From: Hedera helix
Taxonomy: Eukaryota; Streptophyta; Magnoliopsida; Apiales; Araliaceae
Direction: 5' to 3'
Assembly (NCBI GenBank): GCA_947179155.2
Contig: OX359266.1
Coordinates: forward strand, 13,716,098 to 13,780,097
DNA length: 64,000 nt
Shown here: one piece after another, positions 1-13,057 of the stretch
How the letters are laid out: every line of letters starts with the position of its first letter
How positions within the stretch are numbered: position 1 is the first letter of the stretch
Notes under the pieces: model-generated
The model's database searches: none
What the model was told of the DNA's origin: nothing
Seen by the model: only the letters and a program-made list of their open reading frames with translations
Program-made: the position numbers and the translations under genes

Positions 1-2389
1 TAGCATTTGGATTACTTGTTATCTTGGAGTTCCATGCAACAATTTAAGATAAGAGACTACACAAAAAATTTATAACAATGAAATACAGATTGCTTCTTCT
101 TACCATTATATATTGTAATGTGTCAACCAGCCAAAAAACACCATAAAGAAAAAAATGAGTTCCGAGTAAATATTGCTTGTCAGGCTGATTACTTTAACCC
201 CAGATGGACATGCTAGCTAGAAAAACTTAGCCAACTCCTCCTCAACTTTACAGTACCAAATTAAAATCTTAATACTTGATTCCTAAGATTAACACAAGCC
301 AAAAACCCTGGATAATTTGTGCAAAACTTATCCTTACACGATAGTCATGCTCATTGCTGATTCAATTGACTAGCTCTTAAACACTACTGCTTTCTTGAAG
401 TCTCAAGTCTAAACATATATACATATGTACGGAAACGTCACCTTACCATGCACCCAAAAAAAATTATAATAAAAACCTACCAGAACTTTACCAATCCAAG
501 AACCACCATTATAGTCATCATCTTTGTTCTATAATACTTCCTCTGTTCCACAACACGAGTCACTTTTTGAAGTCAATTCACTAAATGAAAATTGATGTAA
601 ACTTAAATAAGTTTTGAAAACAACAAATTTTGTCATTATTGTGACTTTTTAAATAGTTTACTGACAATTTTATTGACTAAAATCAAATGAATTCATTTCA
701 ATTTTCAACTTCAGGATTTCATGAATTGATTTAAAATAGTCATAATGATAATCTTTTTTCTATAAAACTGGGTTATTAATGATTTAATTTAAAATTAATT
801 AGCAACAACACGACCTCTTCAAATTTTTTCTCAAACTAAAATTTTCAATTCGTATTCACTCAACAATTTATAATCAAATGAAAACGAGAAATTATGGAGG
901 ACCCAGTTCATGTATCAGAATTCAATAACATATGGTTTCAAAATTGGTATGAAATCTTCACGTTGAATTTAAAACAATTTAGCACAAATTAAGATTTAGG
1001 TTACTTGAAATCATAGCCAAAAATTAATTACAAGAAACACAAAGAACTTTGTAATCTAAAAACTTCGTCAAGAAGGAGAATCTTTCTTACCGTATTTTAG
1101 CAGGGATTTGCAGATAAAATCATTCAGTCATTTCACAGATCCATAGACAGAACAATGGAGTAGTATCAAATCAAAAACTACTAATGATAAAAACCCAACC
1201 CGTTTATAATGCAAAAGAAGGGGCGTGGGGGTGGGGCGGAGGGGGAGGCCGAGTTATGTCAATGTTTGGCCCAACAATGCCTTCTTGGGCCACCATCAGC
1301 CTGTTGGTCTGTGGGTTAAGATATTGGGCTCTCCTACAACTCCCTTGTATTACTCGTATTACTATCAAATGTTGCCACTAAAAAGAGTAAAGATGATGCG
1401 GGCCAATTTCAGACATTGGAATTTCTGAAAACATTTATTGTGTTTAATATTTTTCTTCTTTCTTTTTAAAATAAAAATATGTTTCGATTTCTAATTGTTA
1501 AATTCGGAAAGATTTTAAAATTCAAGATTGAAGTGAATCAGATTAGAGTTTGAAAACAACAAATATTGTTAAAAGACCAAAGAAGATTTTAAAGGCTCCT
1601 AGAGTCATTTCTCAACTGCCAAGTTCATTTTAAATAAGCTTAAAGCTAACTTGGCAGCACCCCCAACATCAGCTCCAACTACAGTAAAGTCGGGACTTAG
1701 CGACCAACCAGATTCAAATGAATCTGCCGTAAGATGGAAAGTGGACTTAATGTTCTAAAAAGAAAATCAGGTGAGGCCCGTCTGATTCGGAAGAATCAGT
1801 CCCTGTTGAGGGAAGATGACTTAGTATCCTGAGGAGATAAGATTGGACTTAGTAATCCGCTTGATTTTTAGTGAATTAGACCCTTAGTGGGAGGACTTAG
1901 TGTCCAGGATGCAGTGTCCAAATTGCAAGGACTTATTGTCTATTTATCCTTAGTAGAATATCCCTGCTCAACAGTGTGGAAGAGATGAGTAGGAGTAGTT
2001 CAGGCTCTGAACCTCTTAAAATTTCTTATGTTCTCAATGTCTTTTCACCCTCTTCTTCATCTTTCAAATATATGTCTGTATGTTGTGTATTACAGTTTGC
2101 AATGACTTTCTAATAACAAATTGTGTATAGAACAGTGTATCTTGTTATTTATGATCAAAAAGGAGTTTAACCAAATAAATTAATTATATAATTGCTTAAT
2201 TATTTGGTAAATGGTAAAATACTATTATTCAGACATTTTAGAAAAATTAATTATCAAATAGCAGTTCTTCATTCAAATATAATTTTAGACAGATACTTTA
2301 CATTATTCAGATGTCTAAACTCTTCATATCTTAGCATTTAGTTTTATCAAACACAATCGTAGAGTCTGCTTATCCTTCCTCTTATACAT
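1..2389. other. Gene-free AT-rich flank
   Basis: I see no supported gene here. The short open frames near 1184-1428 overlap each other in two frames and carry no recognisable motif. Around 530-900 a sequence resembling MITE ends (cttcctctgttcca) begins, but I could not pair it with a convincing second terminus. At 1680-1945 the motif ggacttag and close variants recur about six times at irregular spacing in a moderately GC-richer patch, which looks like a non-coding repeat or LTR fragment of unknown family. Confidence 0.5.
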
Positions 2390-3345
2390 CTGAAAATGGC
2401 TCTTGAATTGCTCATTCGATTAGGCAAAATTTGCTATTGATCATGGTTTAAGAGTCCAAAACCATGCGTTCGTCGAGTCTTTCAGTGTGCTGGTAAAAAA
2501 TAAACACATGGAAACGTCACCATGTTCAAAATATGTCATTAGCTACTCGTATTTTGTCAAGTGTTCATAGGAGTCTCCTGTCCCATCATATATCTATAGC
2601 TTGGGCATAGTTTCCACTACTTGTCCCGATGTTGTCTATATTGCCTCCATAAACGAAGGAATCTACGTTGAACGTTTTCACACCTCGAGCCAACTTTAGC
2701 TACCTTTTCAACTCATCCATTCATTTTAAGATGATATCGTCCCTGTTTTCAACAACTAGAATGGGAGTACCGACTTGTGGGTTGAGTTTCACTAGGGTCA
2801 AAACCAAGAACTGCTACAATGGAGTATATAGGTTCAGGGCAGAGATCCCAGTGTTAAGGATTCTATTATTCTGCCTAGAGGTTAGTTGTGCATTAATGTT
2901 CAGGATTTGAGGTGTGGGGTCTATGCCTCATGATTCTCTAGTCTGGGTATGATCTCTTCTGTTCTTGCGTGTCACCTTTTTATCTCTATTTCTTTGCCTC
3001 TCGGCCTTTTCAGCCTCAATTAGGGTCATTTCTTCAATAGCTGCCCTCTTTTGCTTAGCCAACATTGCCAGTCATGCATCCTCCCTCGCCTTACGCTCTA
3101 ATCACTTGCTTAAGATTGATTTTGGCAGTTTGAGTGTTCCTGGCAAGCTCTATGCTTATTAAGAGTCGATCATAAATTCAAAGGTTCGTGATTGTGGTTA
3201 TCTAGAATCTTGTTTCATCGCTTGCGTGCATGATTTCGTCCGCCAGTGTAGAGTCCAAGGTTTAAAAAATCTAAGGTATCCAAACCTAGACAATTGAACA
3301 CCGAATTTCGCCGTCCATTTATGTTGTTCAATGACTAAGATCCTT
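2390..3345 (-). pseudogene. Decayed Ty3/gypsy gag remnant
   Basis: Read on the minus strand, 2612 down to 2409 gives a broken frame with the pattern of Ty3 gag: a YDGTGD-like segment, then EHLTKYE, MTYFEHGDVSMC, and STLKDSTNAWFWTL. This matches the usual retrotransposon_gag order (D-P-x-x-H-L, M-C-x-x-F, T-L-x-x-x-A-x-x-W). Upstream on the same strand (about 3095-2950) is a lysine/arginine/glutamate-rich stretch (AIEEMTLIEAEKAERQRNRD) expected to form the helical gag linker. Several stops and shifts interrupt it and no protease or RT follows, so it is an old truncated relic. Lineage is uncertain, perhaps Tat/Ogre. Confidence 0.6.
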
Positions 3346-3807
3346 TTTTTGCTATTTTTTCAGTAGTGATGAAAAATGCGGGATGATGTGTCTATTTATT
3401 GATTCTCATATGGCCCTCTTTTTAGCGCTAAGTGATGATGTGTTTCGATAGGCTTAACCATCGAATTTGGGTGTTCCGAAATACCTAAAAATCAATAAAT
3501 ACACAAAACGTTGACATCTAAATCCACCTTCGATAGCTATGTTAGTAACAACAATGAAGGTTATAAGTCTAAGAATAAATGCATGTATGAAAAATGTACC
3601 AAATGTCCCTCACTTATATTTATATCTGATACTTGGACAGATATTTGTTAGGATTTCCCTCCTTTTGGGACGGAAGTCATTAGTGATAAATCCAAATGAT
3701 TGATATGGATAAAAGCCCACGGTGAACCCACGGTGAAGAATAGTCTATCCTAAGCATGTTTTATGCACTGTAGAGTCTTGAGCTACGTGGCCTATGTTCG
3801 TGGTCCT
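3346..3807. other. Unassigned spacer before solo LTR
   Basis: Nothing coding is seen. It may be leader or LTR sequence of the decayed minus-strand gag element just to its left. The last five bases (gtcct, 3803-3807) are the left target-site duplication of the solo LTR that follows. Confidence 0.4.
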
Positions 3808-4547
3808 TGTAATGACCACGAATTTCATTAGACATTGTAATTATGATTATTAAATAATTAGCAATGAATTAAAATTTTTGTACTAATTAATTGTGCATTA
3901 GATAATTGAATAAATATACTTGTGTATGTGTATATTTATTTAAAACAATGAAAAAAGATGTTATAATTAATTAAAACAAATCTAATTGGATTATATTTTA
4001 AATTCAAATGAGTTGTTAAACTAGGTCAATTAAATTTACCTAGTAGCCCAAGTAATTAAATTAAACTTTAGTCCATGTAATTAATTAAACAAGCTCACTA
4101 CTTATTTTAATTAAAGGTAACATAGTTTATTAAATGCTAGCCTAATGTGACAATTAAATTGAGCCCAACCAAATTAAATGGATGAGTCCAATATTTTAAA
4201 TCCTAGAGTCTAATATGGAGCCCTATAGGAAGTCAAAGATTGGTCAAACAATATATATAAGTGTATATATATATAGATGTATATATGTATAAATGAGCAA
4301 TAAAAATAAAGCAAAAATGGTCAATAAAAAGGCCATTTGGCCGGGTATGGTGGGGCCCACAAGGGGTGGAGTGTTGCTCATGTTGCTTGAAAAATCTCTT
4401 AAAGGACTAAGTGGTTCAACCACCACACCAACCTTAGTCATTCACCATGTCCATCACCTAGTCAATCAAGGCAATAGTAATCACCATTAGCTTCTAATTG
4501 CACCAATGCTAGTTGATTAAAGAGTTAATGAAGTATTCCTAGAGTTC

Positions 4548-4555
4548 TATAAATA
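4548..4555 (+). promoter_or_regulatory. TATA box of solo LTR G
   Basis: TATAAATA lies in the U3-like part of the LTR, about 65 bp before a purine-rich leader. The same motif at the same relative place occurs in solo LTRs C (24122-24129) and I (50063-50070). It is probably the core promoter of the ancestral element; present activity is unknown. Confidence 0.55.
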
Positions 4556-5559
4556 GGAATCACCAATACATGTGCAATGTTGGTCATTTCTATGCTTGAT
4601 AGTAATTTTAGAGAGAGAAAGAAATTCTAGAGAGAAGAGATAACATTGTTGGAGAGTTTTGAGAGATATAACACTAGAAGTGTATATCTATAAGCCAAGG
4701 TGGAGTCTCTAGCAAAGTTCCTTGCCAATAGAAGAAGAGCATCTAAGAGCATAAGGTTCAAAAGTGTTCTATCTTCTTCTTATGTCATTTTTGTAGTCTA
4801 GATATGATTTGAACGGTTAAAATACATTTTTAATCGATCAAAAGTTATTTTGATGATCTAGAAGTCTTAAACTATGTAATATATGTATATTCATGGTTTG
4901 AGGTGTTTATATCATATTTTGGTATGTGTGGTATGCATAAAAATGGTAGAAATGTTCATATCGAACTTTACCGGTAAAACCCTAACTAAGCATGTAATAT
5001 TTAATGTTGTAATTTGAAATGTACAAGTTGAAAAATGAATTTCTATGGCTAGAAAGTTACATATATGAGTTTTAAAGGAAACTTAACTTGAATCTTTCAA
5101 AAATATGTAAAAACAAAAAAGTTATGACTTTTATCGCAAAGTAGGTCATTTTGAAACCTTAAGTGGTTCGATCTTTAATTTTGTGTACAAACGTTTTCAA
5201 AAATGTGATCGAATCATGAAATATTGTAAAACAAGAAGTTAGGAACACATCAACACTGATTTTGTGTCATTTGGATGTGTAGATTTTATTTAGTACAAGT
5301 TTTAATCAAAATAACTCAAGTTGGAACTTACCAAATTCTGGACACAAAATACCCGAGCGCCAGCGGCGCTACCTCAGTTCAAAACTGAGTGCCGGTAGCG
5401 CTAGAATCAGTTCATTCCGAGCGCCGGCGACGTTGGGCCGGATTCCCAGTTTGCCAGGTCGGGTCGTTCCGGGTCAGAAAATGAAAAATGTTTCAAAAAT
5501 TATTTTATTATATTTGGACTCAATAAGAGTATTTTTAAAATTTAAAGATAGTTGAATTA

Positions 5560-6060
5560 ATAAGTAAAAGAGGATAAATATTATTAAACATTTAATAATA
5601 TAAATTAAGTTAATAAAATATTATTAAATAAATAATAATATTAGAAAATTATTAAAAGTATAATAATATTATAAGGTCAATAAAATACTATTAAATGGGT
5701 AATAATATTAATAAAAAGATAAAATGTTATTAAATGAACAATAATATTAGAATATAAATATAATATTATTAAATAATTAATAATATTAGATAATTAATAA
5801 AATATTATTAAATAATTAATAATATTAGATAATGATTAAAATATTATTAAATAATTAAATAATATTAGATACTTAATAAAATATTATTTAATAGTTAATA
5901 ATATTAGATAATGAATAAAATATTATTAAATGATTAATAATATTAGTTAATGAAATCTTATGATTAATAATATTAGAAGATTTATAAAGTATTATTAAAT
6001 GATGAATAATACTACAAGACTAATAAAATATTATTAAATTATAAATAATATTAGATAAGG
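5560..6060 (+). repeat. AT-rich degenerate subrepeats in LTR G
   Basis: Units of roughly 36-60 bp built on aataatattagataatta and aaaatattattaaat recur about ten times. A comparable but longer-period array lies in solo LTR C (about 25200-26000), so this is a feature of the LTR family rather than random AT content. Confidence 0.7.
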
Positions 6061-8404
6061 GGTTGAACTATATTAAATAATTAATATAGGTTCTTTGTGT
6101 ATGAAAGATTATCAAGTAGTGATAATATTTTCTAAGCGTTTAAATACCCATAATTATTCAATTATATGGTTTGTAAGAGTTATAAAGGTCATCATCCCTA
6201 TGAGTATATGATACTAATTTAAGATCAAACTGATTTAATTGTTAGGTCTATACAAGGATTATTAAATTAAGTTGGTTAGCCGTAGACGACGCACGAGGCA
6301 AGTTTTCTTGAACTAACTTGTATTTATTGTTGCAAGATTTCTTCAGCTTTATTTACATTGAGCAATTCAATTATTGTTGAGCAAGTATCTACACTCGGAG
6401 TTACTTGACAGAGCTTTGAGTGGATTAATTATCTAAAATTATTCCCCATCATTATTGTTATTGTATTCGCACATAGTGCTTTTGCAAATGTTATAGTTCA
6501 TTAATTCAAGAGCTGTTTAAGAATGTCTAAGCTAATTGTTTCAGCTAGATAATGCATGTCTAAATTCATCAAATTGAATATTTTAAAAGCTTATCCAAAT
6601 AATTGGTTGGTGCGGATTCTTATAGTAAGATTGAGAATGAACAATCCTAAATAAGGGGGATTTTTACTTGTCGAAAAACTGAATTTGCTCAAGATGTCTG
6701 AATGTTATGCATATACATATGGTACAAGAAGCTGATCCCCTTGAGTACTAGTTTTTCGAGGAGTCAGATATATACAAATGCCTGTTCTACTTTAGTAGTA
6801 GTTCATGGTCCTTAAAGACCACTCAGCAGTAAAGTTGTCGACGCCGGGATTTTCGTTCGTCTCGTTTTTTATTTATTAAAAATGTCCCTTTCCAATTTTA
6901 GCCTTTTGAATTAAATGTGATTTTGAAAAGGGTCGGCTTAGTGTCGACGGGTTTTGAAAGATCGATTTTTTATGAGCCAATTGACCAGAGTCGCCAGTTG
7001 GTATATTTGAAATGGATGTACCAACTCATCCGAATTTGTTTTCGTAATCGCTGGCTCATATGTGACTCCGATTAATTGGTCCGCAAACCGAGATTCATAG
7101 AGTTCGGGGGCTTGCTTAAGCGAGGGGAAGGTGTTAGGCACCCCCCGACTTCCGTGAAACACGGTTACCGCAATCTTGATATTTTCCTATCCTTTTTAAA
7201 TCCTAAAATGTGTGGTTTGCGTGTGTGTGCGTGCGTGCCTAGATGAATGTTTGTGGTGCGTTTTGCATAAAAGTTCGCTTTTATTTTTATATGGCAAAAG
7301 TGTTATCTGGAAAGTGTTTTGGACGTTCTTTGACCCAAATGACGAGGCTTCGCTTTTTTATAAGAAATATTGATTTTAATTTCGAAAGCGTTGAGGGTTT
7401 TTTATTTAGATGTCATTTTAGAAAACAATAGTTTTAAACTTTTGTCAAATAGGAATCGAGACTATACATTGCCTTCTAACAGTTAATATAAATAAATCGA
7501 GGGCAACTTCTAGAACTCTTTAACCCTATGCACAAAGTTTAATGAAAACATTTATTTATTTGCAAAATCGTTTTTTTGTGACGTTTTAAAACCAACTAAA
7601 GCCTATTCATCCATTATGGATTTAAAGTTTACCAAAACACTTAACCTTTAAACCTCGTGAATCTAATATCCTAAATTTGCTTGATTTTATAAAATCTTCA
7701 TTATTTGCCTTATTTTGAAAACCATTTTTTCGTGTCGTAAATTAAAACATACATCCCAAAACGTGTCGGGGTTATCTACGGGCATGTAAGCCATCCAGAC
7801 AACCCCAAACACCCACAATCACATATTTCATTATTTTCACGGGGCCTTAACCCGAACACGACTCGGTATCGTTTTAAGGCCCAATATTACAAAATACACA
7901 TCCATGGACTCTACATCACGATTACATATGCCCAAAACGTCCATCATCGGGATTCGACCGCTAGGATCTCCTCCCTAGGCTCACAATCATCCAAATAGCT
8001 ACATAACCAATAATAGACAAATCTAACAAGATCTAGACATTGGCTAACACATTATATAACCCAAATATCGCCCAAATCAACATTACACATTACTTATCAC
8101 CATAACGAACGAACAAATCACCGTACGGATGTCATCGGGGCGTTAGGAGGAATTATGTTCCGATGGAACCCTCGCTAATCAACCCCTAATCCACGGATCA
8201 TTACCAATATGTAACAATAAACTACATCAAAAACACCAATCACAATATTATACTAACAATACAACAAAAAAACTCAAGAATGCACTCATTTCACCTTGCA
8301 AAATGCCGATTAAAGCTTCTATATTCCACAAATCGGACAACACTACAAGAAGACTAGATTACCTAGCACAATACAAGAGATTTGTTGCTTGAAACTAGCA
8401 AAAT

Positions 8405-8470
8405 CCGACCTCTCTCTCTCTCCCGCGCGATCTCTCTCTCTCTCTTTTCCTTTTTTTTTTTCCTCTTTTC
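8405..8470 (+). repeat. CT-rich microsatellite in LTR H
   Basis: A (TC)n run broken by cccgcgcga, followed by a T-rich tract. On the minus strand this is a GA-rich leader-type tract. Confidence 0.75.
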
Positions 8471-8508
8471 GAGCTCTCGGGTGGAAATGGCGATCTATAG
8501 CCATTTCC

Positions 8509-8666
8509 AGGCAGCCGCAGGTGCATCTGCGGCTGGCCGCAGATCCATCTGCGGCTGGGCGGCTGGCCGCCTGCGCCGTTTCCTCGGCTGCCGTGTGCCG
8601 TCTCCTCGAGCCGTGCGAACCTCGAAACTCGTTTTGGCCGCAGATGCATCCGCGGCTGTCTGGCTG
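8509..8666. repeat. GC-rich palindromic repeats in LTR H
   Basis: The sequence holds at least three versions of a motif based on CCGCAGAT..ATCTGCGG. One copy (near 8538-8560) is the palindrome GCCGCAGATCCATCTGCGGC with a 2-base centre. A diverged copy lies near 8638-8658. Each could fold into a stem in RNA. Confidence 0.6.
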
Positions 8667-9647
8667 GCTTTTCTCGGTTTTCGTGCCACGCGGTCCTAAT
8701 TCGCCAATTTCTGCGGTATTATTTTGGGAGGCTGTATTTTTGCAGTCCGGAACTCCCTGGGAAACGTGCCATATTGTTCTGGGAGGCTAGTTCGGAGGGT
8801 TGCGACTTGATGTAGCTTTTGACAGTTGTGCCTGTCTTTCAGGGGGCGCTCGCTCACCGGGGAGCGAGACCCCCGAACATTGTAAGCGGAGTGGCCATCA
8901 GTCGTCTTTTGTGGTCGACTCAGGCTTTTCTGGGTCAACTGTTCGCCTCGCCTCAAGTGACCGGATGCTCGTTGTCCGTGGTGGCGGCTTTGACCGTAAA
9001 TCGCTGGGGTGGCATGGTGTTGGGGTCCACCTTCTTTTCCGCGTGTCGGGTCAAATGACGATTTTACCCTCCTGCCAGGGTTAGTCCAAAAGTGCAAAAT
9101 TTGGGTGTCTACAAAAGTGTCAATCAATTCTTATATCGATAAATTGATTCTTGATTTCTTTCACAATTGTTATCTATTGTTGAAAACCCTGATAGTAATT
9201 TCCCTTTCATCATGATATATCCTGCTATTTGCTTATTAACTTGCTGAGCCATTTAGTTGCTCATTCTTGCTATATCATGACTTATTTCAACTAAGCCAGA
9301 GTGTTCTAAACATGACAAAGGCAAGGGAAAAACCAACGCTTAGATTAGCTTGATGCATGCTAGATTAATTACTTTTATGTAATTTCTTTTATAAATCTTT
9401 TGTATTCCCTTAAGATATGTAATGTCTATGTTAAGGTTAATTGACGTTGGGAAGTGTAGCCCTTTTATAAGAAACCTTTTGTATTATTCCGCGAAGTTTA
9501 AATGCAATGTATGTATTTAATTGTTAGTAAATATTGTACAGTGGAGAACCAAACTCGAGTTTATGGAATCCGGATTTGGGGTCGTCACAGTCCTCCAAAT
9601 AGTATTCGAGGACAATTATAGTTATGGACCCCTAAAGGGGTTTGGGT

Positions 9648-9798
9648 TAATTCTTAACAATTTTATTGAAAGACACTGTTTGGAATTGCATAATAAGTAT
9701 ATTGTAAATAAGATGAGTTTCGAGGTGTTAATCCCTAACAATTTTATTGAAAGATACTGTTTGGAATTGTATGATACGTAAATTGTAAATAAGACGAG
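9648..9798 (+). repeat. Tandem duplication, about 75 bp x2
   Basis: Two copies of a unit containing aacaattttattgaaaga, ctgtttggaattg and ttgtaaataaga lie head to tail, differing by a few substitutions. No coding frame spans them convincingly. Confidence 0.8.
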
Positions 9799-10454
9799 TG
9801 GGAATTTTGACATGTCGAGTAGAATCAATTTTAAACAGTTTGAAAATTTAGTGTGCAAACTTAATTAGTTTATTAGCAAGTCGAATTTGAACCGGACTTA
9901 TGTGAAATGAGCTTAATCAATTTAAGCTCGTTTTCTTTAATTTTTTAATTGTAAATAAAAATATAAAAATTAAATATTAAACGGTAGAATTTATTCAAGC
10001 CGAACCTAAACAAACCGATTTGAACCGAGTTTGAGCATGACATCACATTATTTGAGCTCAACTCATTTGACTAAATGTACAAAGAAACTTGTTCAAGCTT
10101 AACTCATTTAATAAGTTTGAATCAAGCCTAACTGGACCGGACTCGCGAACAGCCCAGTTGTTTACAACTCTAAATTGATGATCTGAAAAAAGAAAGAAAG
10201 AATTATTATAAAATAAATTATGCTCGTAAATTTAGATGAAATGTGGATACCACTGTTCATTACAAGGCCCCTAGCGATGCTTAGATTAACACTTCAAATC
10301 CATCAATGTTTCCAGCGGACTAATTGATTACAATATAAGCTTTAACTGTGTTTATCAAAAGTTGTACGTTTCCTGAAAATATCGTTGTGGCACGTACTGC
10401 GCTAATAATATCACCGTTACAAATCAGATATTGCAACCCCCGCTGAGAAAAGTT

Positions 10455-10540
10455 TACAACTTAATCCTAAACAGAAAAACAAGTGTTTTTTGGCAACTTA
10501 ATCCTAAACATAAAAACAAGTGTTTTTTGTCAACTTAAAG
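10455..10540 (+). repeat. Tandem duplication, about 43 bp x2
   Basis: The unit caacttaatcctaaaca followed by aaaaacaagtgttttttg occurs twice in direct succession with one or two differences. Confidence 0.8.
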
Positions 10541-11620
10541 TAATAACTGGTAGCTTGAAAGAAGCAACAAAGGAGATGGCACATACAATATAATGGTATA
10601 AATTGAAAAAGAAAGTACTCGAAACTTCTGTAGCCCATATATGTGCCTTTGAAGAAAACATCCAATGCTATCTTACAAGCTACAAAACTTTTTGTGTGTA
10701 ACTGCCAATTTACAAGGCACAATAGGGAACAAAAGCGCATTTCCTTTGGTAGATGTGAAAAAAGTATACAAGAATTGAAGAAAATGGTGAAAGGAAGAAT
10801 AAAAACAATATGGAAGTCTTCGTCAACCATGAATATTTTGAGCCCCTATAACGTTCGCCTTCAAAGATCTCATCTTGATGAGTTGCAGTTGATATACGTA
10901 TATCTGTAAGGAGTTGCTAAAAGTTAGCAAACAGGCTTAACCAGCATTAACAAATAAAATTCAATCACCCAAGGCACATAAGCTGGAGTAACTATTCTAA
11001 CAATATGCTTCATCTTTGTGCATATAAATGTTATATTTTATATCCAAACTCTAGCATGTGGCCTTGTTTTGCACCTGAGGTGATGGCCCTATACTATAAA
11101 ACTTGAAATCTTTACGTCTACCTAACAAAATTGAACTTTAATTTAATGAGAAAGAGCTGCATAACCTTGAAAAAAATGTATAACGGGATTGATGTCATAC
11201 GATTTCATCCACCGTCACCAGATACTAGTAAATGACCAACAACTACTTGCCTCACCCTGAACATGTATATGCTACAACTAACAATGGAAACAAACTAGAC
11301 CTTTTCCTGCTACCGTGTAAAACTGAAATTCTAGTCAGATAATACATACTAGAATATGCATCAGTTGTTAATAATATGACAGCAACTCAGAAGCTTCCAT
11401 ACCAGGGATCATAGTAATTAAGAAAATCTGAGCTTCAAGCTGGAAGGTCCTGAATACTCCCAAATAAATAATAATACTAGGCTTAAGTTGTTGGAAAGAC
11501 AATTCTGCTTGTCCTCCATTGGATAAGTTGGTCAAGACTTCAGCTTGTTATTGCTTTTCATATTTCTTCGCAAAATCCTTAAATAGTAATCTCTGTCGAA
11601 ATGCCAAATATTTATCTAAG

Positions 11621-13057
11621 ACAAAACATATGATTTGCCCACTGAAATTAACACGTTTTATTTAATATATCACTAAACTTTTAATTTTACAAATTATCCC
11701 ATTAAACTAAGTAAAAAATACAAATTGGGTCATTCCGTCAAATTAGATGGATAAAAGTTAACTATTTTCCTACGTGACAATTTAAAAAAAAAAAAAAAGG
11801 CCAAAAATGACATGGATAATTTTAAAAAATATAAAATAAAATAAAAATTAATTTTTAAAAATACAAATAAAATTAAAATAATTGAAAAAAGATTGATAAA
11901 TAATAATATAAAATTCAAAACAAAATAATTTTTATAATACAAATAAAAGTAAAATAAACTCAAAAAATTAAAAACAAAATAATAAAATTTAAAAAATACA
12001 AATTAAATTAAAATGAACTTGAAAAATTACAATAAAAAAATTAAAAATAAAATAATAAAATTTTGAAAATAAATATTTTTTTTGAAACATGCTAAGTTCA
12101 TTTTAATTTAATTTGTATTTTTAAAATTTTATTATTTTGTTCTAAATTCTTTTAAATAATTTTAGTTATATATTTTTATTTTGAATTAATAACATAATAA
12201 TGAATTATTTTACTTACTTTATTGTAAATTTTCAAGTTCATTATAATTTAATTTGTATTTTTAAAATTAAAATTAAAATTTAATTTTATATTTTTAATTC
12301 TTTTATTATAATTTTTCAAGGTTATTTTAATTTTATTTGTATTTTAAAATTTGTATTTTATTTTAAATTCTTTTATTGTAATATAAAATATATATTTTTG
12401 AAAATATAATTTTTTTTAGAAAATATAAAATTAAAAATTTATTTTAAATTTTTATTTTTGTATTTTTTGTTTAAAAAATTTATTATTTTTTAAAAAAAAT
12501 TTATTGTCATTTTCAATTTTATTTTAATTTCATTAAGTACTTCTAATAATTTAATTTTAAAATTTATTTTATATTTTAAAAAAAATGCCACATTTGAATT
12601 TTTTTTTTTTGTTTTTTATTTTCTTATCGTAATTTTTCAAGTTCATTTTAATTTAATTTGTATTTTTAAAAATTTAGTATTTTGTTTTTTATTTTTTGTT
12701 GTATTTTTGAAGTTTATTTTACTTTTATTTGCCTTAAAAAATTATTTTGTTTTTAAATTTATATTATTATTTTTAAATTTTATTTGAATTTTTTGATGAT
12801 TATATTAATTTAATTTGTATTTTTAAAAGTTAATTTCAGTTTTATTTATTATTTTAAAAAACATTCCATGTCATGTTTTGCCATTTTTATTTTAAATTGT
12901 CACGTAGGAAAATAGTTAACTTCCATTCATCTAATTTGACTGAATGACCCAATTGGTATTTTTTACTTAGTTTAATGAGAGAATTTATAAAATTAAAAGT
13001 TCAGTGATATATTAAGTAAAACGTGTCAACTTTAGTGGGTAAATCATATATTATGCC
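11621..13057. mobile_element. Mutator-like (MULE) non-autonomous element
   Basis: It has terminal inverted repeats of about 180 bp: the left side reads ATATGATTTGCCCACT and later TTTTCCTACGTGACAATTTA, and the reverse complement of the right side reads ATATGATTTACCCACT and the same TTTTCCTACGTGACAATTTA. It is flanked by an 11-bp direct duplication atttatctaag (11610-11620 and 13058-13068), within the size range known for Mutator superfamily elements. The 1.1-kb interior is almost pure A/T with no transposase. It interrupts codons of the last MTERF9 exon. Confidence 0.85.

Larger units (their letters stand above)
6836..9113 (-). mobile_element. Solo LTR H, Tat/Ogre-Retand type
   Basis: On the minus strand it runs from TGTAGACACCCAAATTTTGC to CGAAAATCCCGGCGTCGACA, the characteristic ends of Tat-lineage (Ogre/Retand) LTRs. 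Perfect 5-bp duplications aaagt flank it (6831-6835 and 9114-9118). A minus-strand segment near 7080-7150 encodes GVPNTFPSLKQAPELYES in one frame, a conserved block I know from Tat LTRs where it is non-coding. No internal region is present, so it is a solo LTR nested in solo LTR G. The GC-rich part (8400-9060) creates many long open frames on both strands; I treat them as chance. Confidence 0.85.
3808..9589 (+). mobile_element. Solo LTR G, Tekay/Del-like (interrupted)
   Basis: The element starts TGTAATGACCACG and ends GGTCGTCACA, and is flanked by perfect 5-bp duplications gtcct at 3803-3807 and 9590-9594, so both ends are certain. There is no PBS, gag or pol between them. Removing the nested Tat LTR (6836-9113 plus one TSD copy) leaves about 3.5 kb, a length known for Tekay/Del LTRs. 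A TATA box (TATAAATA, 4548-4555) is followed by a gag-a-rich leader (agagagagaaag). Blocks shared with solo LTR C are the ATGTTGGTCATTT region after the TATA box, a chain of AT-rich subrepeats, and GCTGATCCCCT near the end. Lineage is inferred from length, end sequence and similarity to the LTRs of B. Confidence 0.85.
9595..11547. other. Gene-free flank downstream of MTERF9
   Basis: No supported coding region. It contains two short tandem duplications (annotated separately) and, at about 9880-10160, a stretch rich in aaccgagtttgagc/gctcaactcattt wording typical of decayed non-autonomous transposons, whose ends I could not fix. The part nearest 11547 is the downstream flank or former 3'UTR of the MTERF9 pseudogene. 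Confidence 0.5.

Noticed and set aside
530..900. A Stowaway-type MITE
   Set aside because: The left end resembles MITE termini, but I could not find a matching inverted terminus or TA duplication.
8382..9127. Several open frames of 80-143 codons on both strands in the GC-rich block
   Set aside because: They lie inside the Tat/Ogre solo LTR, overlap one another in many frames and have no domain; high GC lowers stop frequency.
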